Origin: Litchfieldella anticariensis FP35 = DSM 16096
GTDB taxonomy: Bacteria > Pseudomonadota > Gammaproteobacteria > Pseudomonadales > Halomonadaceae
Direction of reading: 5' to 3'
NCBI RefSeq assembly: GCF_000409775.1
Contig: NZ_KE332388.1
Location: 492,960-556,959 of the forward strand
DNA length: 64,000 nt
Below the pieces are notes generated by a model, which saw only the letters and a program-made list of their open reading frames with translations, was not told the DNA's origin and did not search any database. Positions 16,180-26,144 of this stretch are shown here, one piece after another (positions within the stretch are counted from its first letter, which is position 1; every line of letters starts with the position of its first letter). A program made the translations under genes and the position numbers.

Positions 16180-19100
16180 CTAACTAATATGCGTTTCTAC
16201 AGGACAAGGACGGGCACTCCTTAGGACAAGTGCCAAAATATGCCGGGCGCCATCGAGCGGTACACGGACGTTCCCCTCGTCGCAGGTTATTTCCCTCCCA
16301 TCCAGGTGGGCCTGCGAGGTAACGAGATGGCGCTGAGGAGAGTTTTCCACCTGGATCGTGTAATGGGAGGAGGCGATGTCTATCGTCGCCTCGAAGCCCG
16401 GCCAGGCGGCGGGCAGACAGGGAGTGATGACCAGAAAGGCTCCCTCGCGGCGAATGCCCAGAATACCCTCGAGACCCGCCCGATACATCCACCCGGCGGA
16501 ACCCGTATACCAGGTCCAGCCGCCACGCCCGACATGCGGGACGACGGAGTATACATCGGCAGCCACCACATAAGGTTCGACCCGATAACGTGCGGTCTCT
16601 TCGGGGGTGCGTGTGTGGTTGATCGGGTTGAGCAGGGCGAACAGGTCGCAAGCCTTGTCGCCCTCCCCTAGTTCGGCAAATGCCAGGACCGCCCACATCG
16701 ATGCATGACTGTACTGGCCGCCATTTTCACGCAGTCCTGGCGGATAACCGCTGATATAGCCAGGATCATGCGACGGCTTGTCGAAGGGGGGCCAGAATAG
16801 CAAGGCCAACCCGGGATCGCGACGGATCAGTTCGCGCTCCAGCGAGCGCATGGCGAGCGCCGCACGCTGTGGATCAGCAGCACCGGACAACACCGCCCAG
16901 GATTGGGCAATCGAATCGATGCGGCACTCGTCGCTATCCTGAGTGCCGAGCCAGCGGCCATCATCGAAGGTCGCCCGCCGGTACCACTGGCCATCCCAGG
17001 CTTCGTGTTCAAGCGCCTCGCGTAGCGAGGCCAGATGCGCTCGCCAACGGCCGGCCCGCTTGTCCTCATGGTTGCGTTGTTCGGCGAGCGGCACGAACAG
17101 AGCCAAGGTTCGCACCAGTAGCCAACCTAGCCATACGCTTTCGCCCCTCCCGCCTTCGCCGACCCGGTTCATACCATCGTTCCAATCGCCCCCCCCGATC
17201 AGCGGCAGGCCTCTCTCGCCGGTGAGCGCCAGGCATTGGTCGAGACCGCGGGCACAGTGTTCGTATAGCGAGGCGGTTTCGTCAGCGATCATCGGCTGGA
17301 AAAAGACATCGTGTTCGCCGGGCTCCAACAATGCACCCTCGAGGAAGCCCACCGGCTCATCCAACACCTCGGCGTCACCCGAGGTGGTGACATAGACGGC
17401 GCTGGCATAAGCCAGCCAGACCCGGTCGTCAGAAATACGGGTGCGCACGCCCTGGCCGGAATGAGGAAGCCACCAGTGCTGCACGTCTCCCTCGACGAAC
17501 TGACGAGAGGCGGCACGCAACAGATGGTGTCGCGTCGTCTCGGGATTGGCGAAGGTCAGGGCCATACCATCCTGCAATTGATCGCGGAACCCATAAGCAC
17601 CGCTGGCCTGGTAGAACGCAGAACGTGCCGTGATGCGGCAGGCCATTGTCTGGTATAGCAGCCAGCCATTGAGCATGATGTCCATGGCGCGGTCAGGCGT
17701 GGAAACCTGCACCGCGCCAAGTTGCCTCTCCCAGTATTCCGTGACCGCTGCGAACTCGGCGTCAAGATCAGCCCTGCGATAGAGAGCGATGAGGTCTCTG
17801 GCCTCAGCGGTGCTGTGGCACTGGCCAATGAACGCGACGACCTCTACTGTCTCATCGACTGCCAGTTCAACGATACCTTGCAGGGCTGAGCAAGGATCCA
17901 GACCCGCCCCTGTGGTCCCGGATAGCGGGGCTCGTGTGCGCAGGCAAGCGGGCGATGCATGGCTGCCGCCGTGGCCGAGAAATTCACCACGATCCGCTGT
18001 CCAGGACGTTTGCAGGCCGCCCAGGTCGGCAAAGGCGACACGCCCGGGAAATGTGATATTCCAAGGGTTGTGTGCCAACATCGCACCGCTGGTCTCATCC
18101 CTTCGGGTGATGAGGAACGGGCCCGACGCACTACGTGATGTGCCCAGTGTCCATTCCACGTAGGCGGTGATGGACAGCCGGCGGGGCCGTCCCGAACGGT
18201 TTCTGAGGGTCAGGCGAGAGATCCGGATGGGGTCGTCGAGAGGCACGAAGTGCAGCAGCTCGAGTGCGATGCCGTGTGCCTCGTGCTCGAACTGGCTATA
18301 ACCAAAGCCATGCCGGGACAGGTAACGGCCTTCATCACGCACGGGCAGTGCTGTCGCCGTCCACACCGCCAGGGTCTCTTCATCGCGAACGTAAATCGCC
18401 TCGCCGCAGGGATCCACGACCGGGTCGTTAAACCATGGCGTTAGCTGGTTTTCGCGACTGTTGTCGGCCCATAGGTAGCCCGTGCCCTCCGCCGAGACTT
18501 GAAAACCGAAGCCGGCGTTGGCAATCACATTGATCCAGGGAGCCGGCGTGGAGCGCCCGGCTTCGAGAATCGTCACGTATTCTCGGCCCTGCTTGTCGAA
18601 GCCGCCCAGCCCGTTGAAGAACTCGAGATTCGGTGCTGCGTGTGGGACGGTTTGCAAGGTGGGTGTCACGGACGGCGGCGCAACCATGGTCTCTTCGTTC
18701 GGCAAAGTACGCTGATGGCTAGGCGGGATAAGGGCGATCTGATCGGCGATTGGCCCTCGGTGTGCCATCAAGGCCACCCTGGCAACGGATTGCAGTAGAG
18801 CGCGGACTTCTAGGCTTATCAGCTCAGCACGTAGCGTGATGACCGAGCCTTGGGCATGGCCTTCCTGGAAGCGTGGTCGCGACTGGCTGCTGAGTACCGC
18901 GGTCTCGATGGCTTGTTGAAGGTCCTGCACATAGGATGACGCACGCTCGTTGACGATCACCAGATCGACGTCAAGACGTTTCATGCGCCAGTACTCATGC
19001 GCGCGCAGCAACTGGCGTACCTGGGCCAGGTCATCGGTCGAATCGACACGCAGGAGTACGATCGGCAAATCGCCGGAAACCGCATGTGGCCACAGGCCCG

Positions 19101-22100
19101 TTTGCGGCCCCGCACCGCGCTCGATGGCTTCGGGTGGTGCCCTGAAGCGTGGATCGGCATACAGGATCGGCGCGGCCAGGCGCTGGAAATCCGCCGCTTC
19201 CTCGGGTTTGACGTCGAGATGTCGAAGCTGCACCTGAGCTTGGGTCCAGGCCAACGTTCTGGCCCGATCGAAGGCACTACGGTCGTGATGCTTGTCGATC
19301 AGATCCACGAGCGCTTCGCGTGACGATGCCACTACGGTCCAGAAGGCAATGCGCGCGACCTTGCCGGGGGCTATCTGGATACGCTGCCTCAGCGAAAAGA
19401 TCGGGTCGAGTACCGTGCCGACCGTATTCGACAATGGCTGGCCATCGACAAGGGTGTCTGCGCTCGTGACCGTTCGCCCCCGGCCGATGAAGCGGGCCCG
19501 GTCGGTCTCGTATTGCGCTTCGGCCAAGGCTTCGCCTTCCACCACGGCGAAGTGGGCAGCCCAGACCTGCGCTTCGTCTGGCCCCCGCAGGCGGCGGGTG
19601 GCGATCAGCGCATTGAATGCCTCGAGATACTCGGTAACGACGAACATCTTCGCGAATGTCGGATGTGCATTGTCGGTGGCCGGTGTGGTCAGCACCAGCT
19701 CCGAATAGGAGGTAATCTCGATATCTCGCGCCCGGCGCCCGCTGTTGGTCAACGAGACGCGCCGCACTTCGCTGTCGTCTTCGCCCGAGACAAGAACGTC
19801 CAGGTGGGTGGTAAGGTCACCATGGCGATGACTGAATCGCGCGTAATCCTCGGCAAAGACCACGTCGTTGCTGTCATCCACGTGTCCGTTTTCTCGACCC
19901 AACGTTTGCCCCGTGGCTGACCAGACGTCGGCATTTCGTATATCGCGCAGGAAGATGAAGCTACCCCAGTGATCGCGGGTCACATCTTCTTGCCAGCGGC
20001 TGATGGCGATATGCCGCCAACGGCTGTATCCACTTCCCGTCGCCGTCAACATGACCGAGTAGCGTCCATTCGACAGCAGATGGGTCACCGGAGCGCCCTG
20101 GGCTGTCGTTGAGACGCGGCGAATCGTATGTGCCTCGTTGACGTTTTTACTCGGCGCCGACTTCACTTCCTCGGCGCGGGGATGAGCAATCGCCACGTCA
20201 CGTGGTATGCGTTCCTGCAACAGCAGTTCGCTGGCCTGAATGATCGGTTCACGGTGGAAGCGTGCGCGCATCTGGCCGTGGTGCAGGGTGTTGGCGATCG
20301 CCACGATGGTCATGCCCTGGTGGTGGGCCATGAAGCTGCGCACGATGGCGACATTTTCACCCGTAGGTAACCGCGTGCGGGTGAAGTCGAGCGCTTCATA
20401 GAAACCGTAGCGCCCCAGCGCGCCCATGCCGGTGAGGCGGGCGAAGTTGCGGCACGCTCCCCGAGGATCGACCATCGTTGCCAGGCCCGTCGCATACGGG
20501 GCAACCACCAGATCGGCAGATAGCCCGCGCTTCAGCCCCAGGCCGGGCACACCGAAGTTGGAATACTGATAGGTGAATTCCATGTCGCGTGCATTGTAGG
20601 CGGATTCGGAGAGGCCCCAGGGGACACCCAGCGACGTGGCATACGCCGTTTGACGCTTGACCACCAGGCGATTGCTTTGCTCGAGCAGACTGCCCGCGGG
20701 AGCGCGCATCACCAGCGACGGCATCAGGTATTCAAACATCGACCCGGACCAGGAAATCAGCGCCGAACCGTGGTCCAGCGGAGTGGCCGTACGCCCGAGC
20801 CGGAACCAGTGCCGCGTCGGCACATCCCCCTTGGCAATCGCCAACAGGCTGGCAAGCCGCGCTTCGGAAGCGAGCAGATCGTAGCAACTGATGTCGAGAC
20901 TGTTCTCGTCCGGCGAATAGCCGATCGACAGCAGTTGACGCTCGGGGTCGAGTAGAAAGGCGAAATCCATCGCCAGTGCCATGCTTCGTGCTGTGTCGGC
21001 GAGTTGCCTGAAGCGTGCCAGGAGTCGAGCACGCGGTGTCGCCTTGCCGATCCGTTTTCGGTCGTGGCAATGTTCGGCCACCGACTGGCGCAAGGCCCCA
21101 ATCCAGAACAATAGCTCTGCGATCCGCGGGTCTGCGTCCCCTCGTAAGGCGTCATGGGCCATGCGTGTGGTGTGATCGATGAGCTGTTTCAGTGCTGGCA
21201 ACCACGCCACGAACATCGGATCGCCCTTCAAGTGGGCCTCGATCTCGTCAAAGCGTGCCGCGAGCAACGCTGTACTCTCGCCATGAGCCGTGGGCACCGC
21301 CTGGAGTGCTTCACGCGTTAGACGCAGGTTATCCCCGATGCCGGGGCGAGGGTCGGGCAGCAGTTCAGTCTCCAGCCATGTTTCACAGGCATTGGCAACA
21401 ACGATCAAGTGGCCCGCGAGGTTGCCGCTGTCGACGGAGGAGACATACCTCGGGGCCAGCGGGCGTAGATCCCGGGTGGAGTACCAGTTGAAGAAATGGC
21501 CCCGGTAGCGCGGTAGCGTCTGCATGACGCTGAGCGTGGTCTCAAGGCGTTCGACGGCACTCAGAACTCCTGTCCAACCAAAATCGCGAGCGGCCAGGGT
21601 CGACAGAAGATAGAGCCCCATGTTCGTGGGGGAAGTGCGCGAGGCGATAGCCGAGTGTGGCTCTTCTTGAAAATTGTCAGGCGGCAGCATGTTCTCGGCA
21701 GGAGTCACAAAGGTCTCGAAGAACCGCCAGGTGCGCCGTGCGATCAGGCGCAACTCACGTGCCTCCGACATCGAAATGGCGTGCCGCGGTGCGATGCTCT
21801 GCGAACGGCTGAGCCAGTGGGCAATAGCCGGAGCAGCCAACCATAGCAGTACCATGGGCAGCGCCAAGGGCCACACCCCAGGTGCATAGGCCACTGCCCC
21901 CAGTGAGACCGCCAGCCCCAGCGTGGTACCCGGCGCCATGCCCCGATAAAAGCCCGCCAGTGTTTGGCGCGGCCTCCCCATGGACTGGGCGGCTGTCGTC
22001 CACTCAAGCAGATGCCGACGCGTCACCAGTAACCGTGCCAGGGTTCTAAGGATGGCATCCAGCATGCGCCAGGCCTGGTCGGGTAGGAAGGCAACCAACA

Positions 22101-24765
22101 ACAGACTCTGGATAGACGCAAGCTTCAGCTCGGCGAACCCTCTGTTGAAATGATGACGTAAATTCACTCCCGCTTTAGGCGGCATGAAGGATGTCAACAG
22201 AGGGATAAACGGTGGTGCGGCGATGACGGTGAAGACGAACAGCGTACCCACGATGGCGGCCGGCAAAGGCAATAGCCAACTGACGGCGAGGCTTGCCAGC
22301 AGTAACGGGGCTAGTAACGAGCGGCGCAGATTGTCCATCATCTTCAAGCGCCCGATCAAGGGCATCGCTCGCCCGACGATCCAAGGCAGCAATTGCCAGT
22401 CGCCTCGCGTCCAGCGATGTTGACGCTTGCCTGCGACATCGTAGCGGGAAGGGAAATCCTCGATGACTTCGATATCCGAGGCTAGGCCGGCGCGTGCGAA
22501 GACCCCTTCAAAAAGGTCGTGGCTGAGAACGCTATTCTCCGGTACACGTCCGCAGAGCGAGGCCTCGAACGCATCGATATCGTAGATGCCCTTGCCGGCA
22601 AAAGAGCCCTCGCCGAGCAGATCCTGATAGAGATCCGATACGGCGGCTGCATAAGGGTCGATACCACCCGGCGCGGAGAAAAGCCGTTGATAGACAGAGC
22701 CTTCACGGCCAAGCGGTAACGACGGCGTGACGCGTGGCTGGAGAATGGCGTAACCGTCAACAACGCGCTGCCGGATGTTATCGAACCGTGGTTTATTGAG
22801 TGGATGCGCCATCTTACCGATCAGCTGGCTGGCCGATCCCCTGGGCAGTCGCGTATCGGCATCAAGCGTAATGACGTACCGTATATCGCTTGGCAGGGCG
22901 GGCACATCCAGAAAAGTGGTATCGCTGGCCCCGCGGAGTATGCGGTTGAGTTCATGCAGCTTGCCGCGTTTACGCTCCCATCCCATCCAGCAGTTTTCAC
23001 TGCTGTTGAAGACTCGGCGTCGGTGCAGCAAGAAGAAACGTTCGCCATTGTCGCCCGATGTCGCGCCATAGCGGCGATTGAGTTGGCCGATCGCCTCGCC
23101 GGCGACAGCCAGCAAGGCAGCGTCGCCAGGTAATTCGGCGCGGTCGGCGTCGACCCCATCGGTCAGCAGGGCATATACGATAGCGCCGCCACCGCTGGCC
23201 AAGTGGTGGACTTCCAATCGTTCGATCTGCTCTCGCAGCTCGGTTTCGCTGGTCAAAAGTGTCGGCACGGCGATGAGCGTACGCAGCGAGGGCGGAACGC
23301 CTTCGGACAGATCGAGGCTCGGTAGGGGCTGTGCCCCGACGCTACGAATGATAATGCGATTGACCAGTAAGGTGGCTACCTCGGTCGCCGGTAATACACC
23401 AAGCAAAACCAGTAGTGTCAGCCAGCCTTGGGGGAATTCGCCAAAGGAAAGCGACAGCATCCATAACGTCCCTGACGCCAGCGACAGTAATCCCATAGTG
23501 ATGAGTGCAATCACTCCGACATAACCGTTCATGCCGTAATCAAGGAAGACCTGGCGCAGTCGCTGAGTCGGCGAGGGGCGAAAGCCGATGGCTTGCTCCA
23601 GTACACGTCGCCCTGCCGCGATCAGAAAATAACCGGGGTCGCCGACGCGTGCTGCCTCGACAGGATCGTCAGTGCTTGCCATCGCCTCTCGTGAAGCGGC
23701 CAGAGCGTACTCGACCACCTCCAGTTCCTCGCGCGCCGAGCCCCGGGCCAGTTGCTCGGTGGCGCTACGGTAGCGATTGCGGGTAGGGAAATCCATGGCA
23801 TCGAAGATGCTGGTTTCACGCAACCGCGCATCCACCAAACTTACGCTTTCGAACAGCTCTGCCCAATCGATACTCGATACCAACCTCATGCTGGTGATGA
23901 TGTTACGCACGGTGACGTTGGCGGCGCCCTGCCGCTGCTGGGCATGCTGTACTACGTCGTCGATGGAATTGCCCTGGGAGCTGAGCTGTTCTTCCAGCCA
24001 ACCGAGTATCGGGTTTGTTCTAGGGTCCAGGTCTCGCAAGCGCTTGGCGAGTTGGGCGGCGAAGGGTTCCGACAGGGGGTCAGCGCTGTGCGAGAAAGAG
24101 GCGGTTTCCAGCGTGGTGCGCTGGCCCTCGGGGATGGCCCACCGAGTGGCCATGGCATCAGCATCGTTTCGCGCCGCTTGTTCGCTGATGATTTGATCGG
24201 CGAGTCGGCGCAGGTTCTCGACGAGTACAATGCGCAGAGTGATTGCCACCGCCCACAGCTCGCCGATTGTCAGCGGTTGCACGCGTTGATAGGCGGCAAT
24301 GAAACCCCGTAGGGTATCGGGGTCGAGATGACTGTCGGTATGCGCGACAAACGCCCAGGCCAGGCCGAAGACACGAGGATAGCCGGCAAAAGGCCCCGTA
24401 GCCAGTTTCGGTAGCTGTCGATAGTAGCCAGGAGGCAGGTCGCCGCGGATCTCGCGGATCTGCGCTTCAATGAGATGGTAATTGTCGAGCAGCCAAGCCG
24501 CAGCCGGCACGACATCGCGACCATCAGCCAGTTCCGCGGCACTCGCCCGGTAGGCAGCCAACAAGACCTTGGCATTATCGTCGAGCCGCCGCGCCAACGG
24601 CATGACCTTGGGGGGCGTTTTAGTGACGCATTGTGCCTGCGCCAGGCTGCCAGCGTGCTGTTCGAGCCGTTCTACGCTGAACAGTTCCTCCCTCACCGGG
24701 GCCGCAGAGTTCCAAGGCGGCGACGATGAGTGATACCCACGCAAATAACGGAGCAATACATCCAC
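16180..24765 (-). CDS. ndvB: Cyclic beta-1,2-glucan synthase (NdvB/ChvB/Cgs type)
   Basis: A 2861-residue membrane enzyme, the usual size for NdvB. Order: an N-terminal cytoplasmic region; transmembrane helices near 415-475; a GT84 glycosyltransferase domain with YVITLDADTRLPRG at about 640 and the HRWTRGDWQ segment near 780; more helices around 820-1010; a glycoamylase-like domain with SWSGSMFEYLMP near 1340; then two carbohydrate-binding regions; and a C-terminal GH94 phosphorylase-like domain with GGGDWNDGMNRVG near 2530. The family builds, cyclises and trims beta-1,2-glucan for the periplasm, with roles in osmotic adaptation and host contact. The GTG at 24765 is the first usable start; a shorter N-terminus is possible. 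No exporter (NdvA) is adjacent. Confidence 0.92.
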   Translation of the reverse strand: MDVLLRYLRGYHSSSPPWNSAAPVREELFSVERLEQHAGSLAQAQCVTKTPPKVMPLARRLDDNAKVLLAAYRASAAELADGRDVVPAAAWLLDNYHLIEAQIREIRGDLPPGYYRQLPKLATGPFAGYPRVFGLAWAFVAHTDSHLDPDTLRGFIAAYQRVQPLTIGELWAVAITLRIVLVENLRRLADQIISEQAARNDADAMATRWAIPEGQRTTLETASFSHSADPLSEPFAAQLAKRLRDLDPRTNPILGWLEEQLSSQGNSIDDVVQHAQQRQGAANVTVRNIITSMRLVSSIDWAELFESVSLVDARLRETSIFDAMDFPTRNRYRSATEQLARGSAREELEVVEYALAASREAMASTDDPVEAARVGDPGYFLIAAGRRVLEQAIGFRPSPTQRLRQVFLDYGMNGYVGVIALITMGLLSLASGTLWMLSLSFGEFPQGWLTLLVLLGVLPATEVATLLVNRIIIRSVGAQPLPSLDLSEGVPPSLRTLIAVPTLLTSETELREQIERLEVHHLASGGGAIVYALLTDGVDADRAELPGDAALLAVAGEAIGQLNRRYGATSGDNGERFFLLHRRRVFNSSENCWMGWERKRGKLHELNRILRGASDTTFLDVPALPSDIRYVITLDADTRLPRGSASQLIGKMAHPLNKPRFDNIRQRVVDGYAILQPRVTPSLPLGREGSVYQRLFSAPGGIDPYAAAVSDLYQDLLGEGSFAGKGIYDIDAFEASLCGRVPENSVLSHDLFEGVFARAGLASDIEVIEDFPSRYDVAGKRQHRWTRGDWQLLPWIVGRAMPLIGRLKMMDNLRRSLLAPLLLASLAVSWLLPLPAAIVGTLFVFTVIAAPPFIPLLTSFMPPKAGVNLRHHFNRGFAELKLASIQSLLLVAFLPDQAWRMLDAILRTLARLLVTRRHLLEWTTAAQSMGRPRQTLAGFYRGMAPGTTLGLAVSLGAVAYAPGVWPLALPMVLLWLAAPAIAHWLSRSQSIAPRHAISMSEARELRLIARRTWRFFETFVTPAENMLPPDNFQEEPHSAIASRTSPTNMGLYLLSTLAARDFGWTGVLSAVERLETTLSVMQTLPRYRGHFFNWYSTRDLRPLAPRYVSSVDSGNLAGHLIVVANACETWLETELLPDPRPGIGDNLRLTREALQAVPTAHGESTALLAARFDEIEAHLKGDPMFVAWLPALKQLIDHTTRMAHDALRGDADPRIAELLFWIGALRQSVAEHCHDRKRIGKATPRARLLARFRQLADTARSMALAMDFAFLLDPERQLLSIGYSPDENSLDISCYDLLASEARLASLLAIAKGDVPTRHWFRLGRTATPLDHGSALISWSGSMFEYLMPSLVMRAPAGSLLEQSNRLVVKRQTAYATSLGVPWGLSESAYNARDMEFTYQYSNFGVPGLGLKRGLSADLVVAPYATGLATMVDPRGACRNFARLTGMGALGRYGFYEALDFTRTRLPTGENVAIVRSFMAHHQGMTIVAIANTLHHGQMRARFHREPIIQASELLLQERIPRDVAIAHPRAEEVKSAPSKNVNEAHTIRRVSTTAQGAPVTHLLSNGRYSVMLTATGSGYSRWRHIAISRWQEDVTRDHWGSFIFLRDIRNADVWSATGQTLGRENGHVDDSNDVVFAEDYARFSHRHGDLTTHLDVLVSGEDDSEVRRVSLTNSGRRARDIEITSYSELVLTTPATDNAHPTFAKMFVVTEYLEAFNALIATRRLRGPDEAQVWAAHFAVVEGEALAEAQYETDRARFIGRGRTVTSADTLVDGQPLSNTVGTVLDPIFSLRQRIQIAPGKVARIAFWTVVASSREALVDLIDKHHDRSAFDRARTLAWTQAQVQLRHLDVKPEEAADFQRLAAPILYADPRFRAPPEAIERGAGPQTGLWPHAVSGDLPIVLLRVDSTDDLAQVRQLLRAHEYWRMKRLDVDLVIVNERASSYVQDLQQAIETAVLSSQSRPRFQEGHAQGSVITLRAELISLEVRALLQSVARVALMAHRGPIADQIALIPPSHQRTLPNEETMVAPPSVTPTLQTVPHAAPNLEFFNGLGGFDKQGREYVTILEAGRSTPAPWINVIANAGFGFQVSAEGTGYLWADNSRENQLTPWFNDPVVDPCGEAIYVRDEETLAVWTATALPVRDEGRYLSRHGFGYSQFEHEAHGIALELLHFVPLDDPIRISRLTLRNRSGRPRRLSITAYVEWTLGTSRSASGPFLITRRDETSGAMLAHNPWNITFPGRVAFADLGGLQTSWTADRGEFLGHGGSHASPACLRTRAPLSGTTGAGLDPCSALQGIVELAVDETVEVVAFIGQCHSTAEARDLIALYRRADLDAEFAAVTEYWERQLGAVQVSTPDRAMDIMLNGWLLYQTMACRITARSAFYQASGAYGFRDQLQDGMALTFANPETTRHHLLRAASRQFVEGDVQHWWLPHSGQGVRTRISDDRVWLAYASAVYVTTSGDAEVLDEPVGFLEGALLEPGEHDVFFQPMIADETASLYEHCARGLDQCLALTGERGLPLIGGGDWNDGMNRVGEGGRGESVWLGWLLVRTLALFVPLAEQRNHEDKRAGRWRAHLASLREALEHEAWDGQWYRRATFDDGRWLGTQDSDECRIDSIAQSWAVLSGAADPQRAALAMRSLERELIRRDPGLALLFWPPFDKPSHDPGYISGYPPGLRENGGQYSHASMWAVLAFAELGEGDKACDLFALLNPINHTRTPEETARYRVEPYVVAADVYSVVPHVGRGGWTWYTGSAGWMYRAGLEGILGIRREGAFLVITPCLPAAWPGFEATIDIASSHYTIQVENSPQRHLVTSQAHLDGREITCDEGNVRVPLDGARHILALVLRSARPCPVETHIS

Positions 24766-25005
24766 AAGCCACTATCCCGGTCGATGCGCTATACCCTGCT
24801 GGGCAAGCGATAATTCGTAACCGGGAGTCTGAGCGAGACTCGCATCATTGTCGGTTCGCTATCGCACAGTACGGCCAGTTTGGAGAATCCCGAAGAGAAA
24901 TCGAGCGCCTAAGCGCGCCAGCGCACCGACACCCGGGGCACAGCCTGGCATAGTCGGTTAGCCGCTATCTCGCATTTCGCGGATGACGTCACCGAGGTCA
25001 CCATC

Positions 25006-25209
25006 ATGAAAACTCTCATCGATCAGCCTATCAACGCCGGTGCTCCAATGACCTTCCGCCCTGTCATTGCCCTTCGTCCCGGCCACAAGCCTGTCGCTTT
25101 CGGTACGCTCACGTACCTATACGTTCCTGCCTACGGCAACCTGAGCGTGCCCTTGCAAGCAGCTCGCGGGGACGACGAACTCATGGGCATGGATCCCAAC
25201 CAAGCTTGA
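25006..25209 (+). CDS. Small hypothetical protein
   Basis: A 67-residue frame (MKTLIDQPINAGAPMTFRPV...) with normal composition and an upstream GAGGT at 8-9 bases. It is transcribed divergently from the glucan synthase and toward the Crp-type gene. No domain recognised; support is the ribosome site and isolated position. Confidence 0.45.
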   Translation: MKTLIDQPINAGAPMTFRPVIALRPGHKPVAFGTLTYLYVPAYGNLSVPLQAARGDDELMGMDPNQA

Positions 25210-25263
25210 AGCGACCTGGCGGGGCTCAGCCCCGCCATTCCATGCAAATATCCGTCGCTTTGT

Positions 25264-26073
25264 TCATTGTGAGGTCGACCGATAGGGCATCAGGCGATCA
25301 CTTTCCTTCTTGACCACGGCATAACACTCGCAGCTAAGCTGCTCGAGTCGGGGTCTGTCCAGCACCGTAATATGCCCACGTCGATATTCGATCACACCGA
25401 GCTTGTGCAGTTTGCCGGCCGCCTCGGTCACACCCTCTCGGCGCACCCCCAGCATGTTGGCGATCAGCTCTTGGGTCATGTCCAAATGGTTGCCTGGCAG
25501 CCGGTCCAGAGACAACAGCAGCCAGCGACATAGCTGTTGATCGATCGAGTGGTGGCGGTTGCATACCGCCGTTTGTGCCATCTGTGTGATCAGCGCCTGG
25601 GTATAGCGCAACAGCAGATGCAGCATTTCCCCGTGGCGATTGAACTCATCCTTGAGTTGGTCCACCGGTAACCGCAAGGCGTGGCCAGCACTTTGCACGA
25701 TCGCGCGGCTGGTGGTGCTCTCGCCGCCCATGAAGACGGCAATACCGACCAGACCTTCATTGCCAACTACCGAGATTTCCGCTGACGCGCCATTCTCCGT
25801 CACGTAGAGCAACGACACGATCGCATCGGTAGGGAAATAGACGTGGCTCAGGGTGTCCCCCGCTTCATAGAGGACCTGGCCCAGCGGCAAGTGTACTGGT
25901 TCGAGAAGCGGGGTTATCCGACGCTTGGCATCGTCAGGCAGGGCCGCCAATAAATGATTTCGGTCAGGCGAGCAGCTTTCGAGCATGTATACGTCACCGT
26001 CGGAAGGAATTCTCGTTTCGTACTGAAGTGTAAGTAATTCTGGACCGCAGCCATACATCTTGCTCGCAGGCAT
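25264..26073 (-). CDS. Crp/Fnr-family transcriptional regulator
   Basis: A 269-residue regulator. A cyclic-nucleotide-binding-type beta barrel lies at about residues 45-150 (LPLGQVLYEAGDTLSHVYFPTDAIVSLL) and a Crp-type helix-turn-helix near 210-250 (MTQELIANMLGVRREGVTEAAGKLHKLGVIEYRRG). There is no N-terminal Cys cluster for an Fe-S centre as in Fnr. A start at 25986 (MLESCSPDRN...) would give the more usual ~240 residues; the longer start at 26073 also has a usable ribosome site. The targets are unknown. Confidence 0.85.
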   Translation of the reverse strand: MPASKMYGCGPELLTLQYETRIPSDGDVYMLESCSPDRNHLLAALPDDAKRRITPLLEPVHLPLGQVLYEAGDTLSHVYFPTDAIVSLLYVTENGASAEISVVGNEGLVGIAVFMGGESTTSRAIVQSAGHALRLPVDQLKDEFNRHGEMLHLLLRYTQALITQMAQTAVCNRHHSIDQQLCRWLLLSLDRLPGNHLDMTQELIANMLGVRREGVTEAAGKLHKLGVIEYRRGHITVLDRPRLEQLSCECYAVVKKESDRLMPYRSTSQ

Positions 26074-26144
26074 GGTCAGCTACCCCTGGGGGCGGTGCAC
26101 TGTGTGCTTTGTTTTCCTCAGCGGGATTCGATTCACCTTCATCG

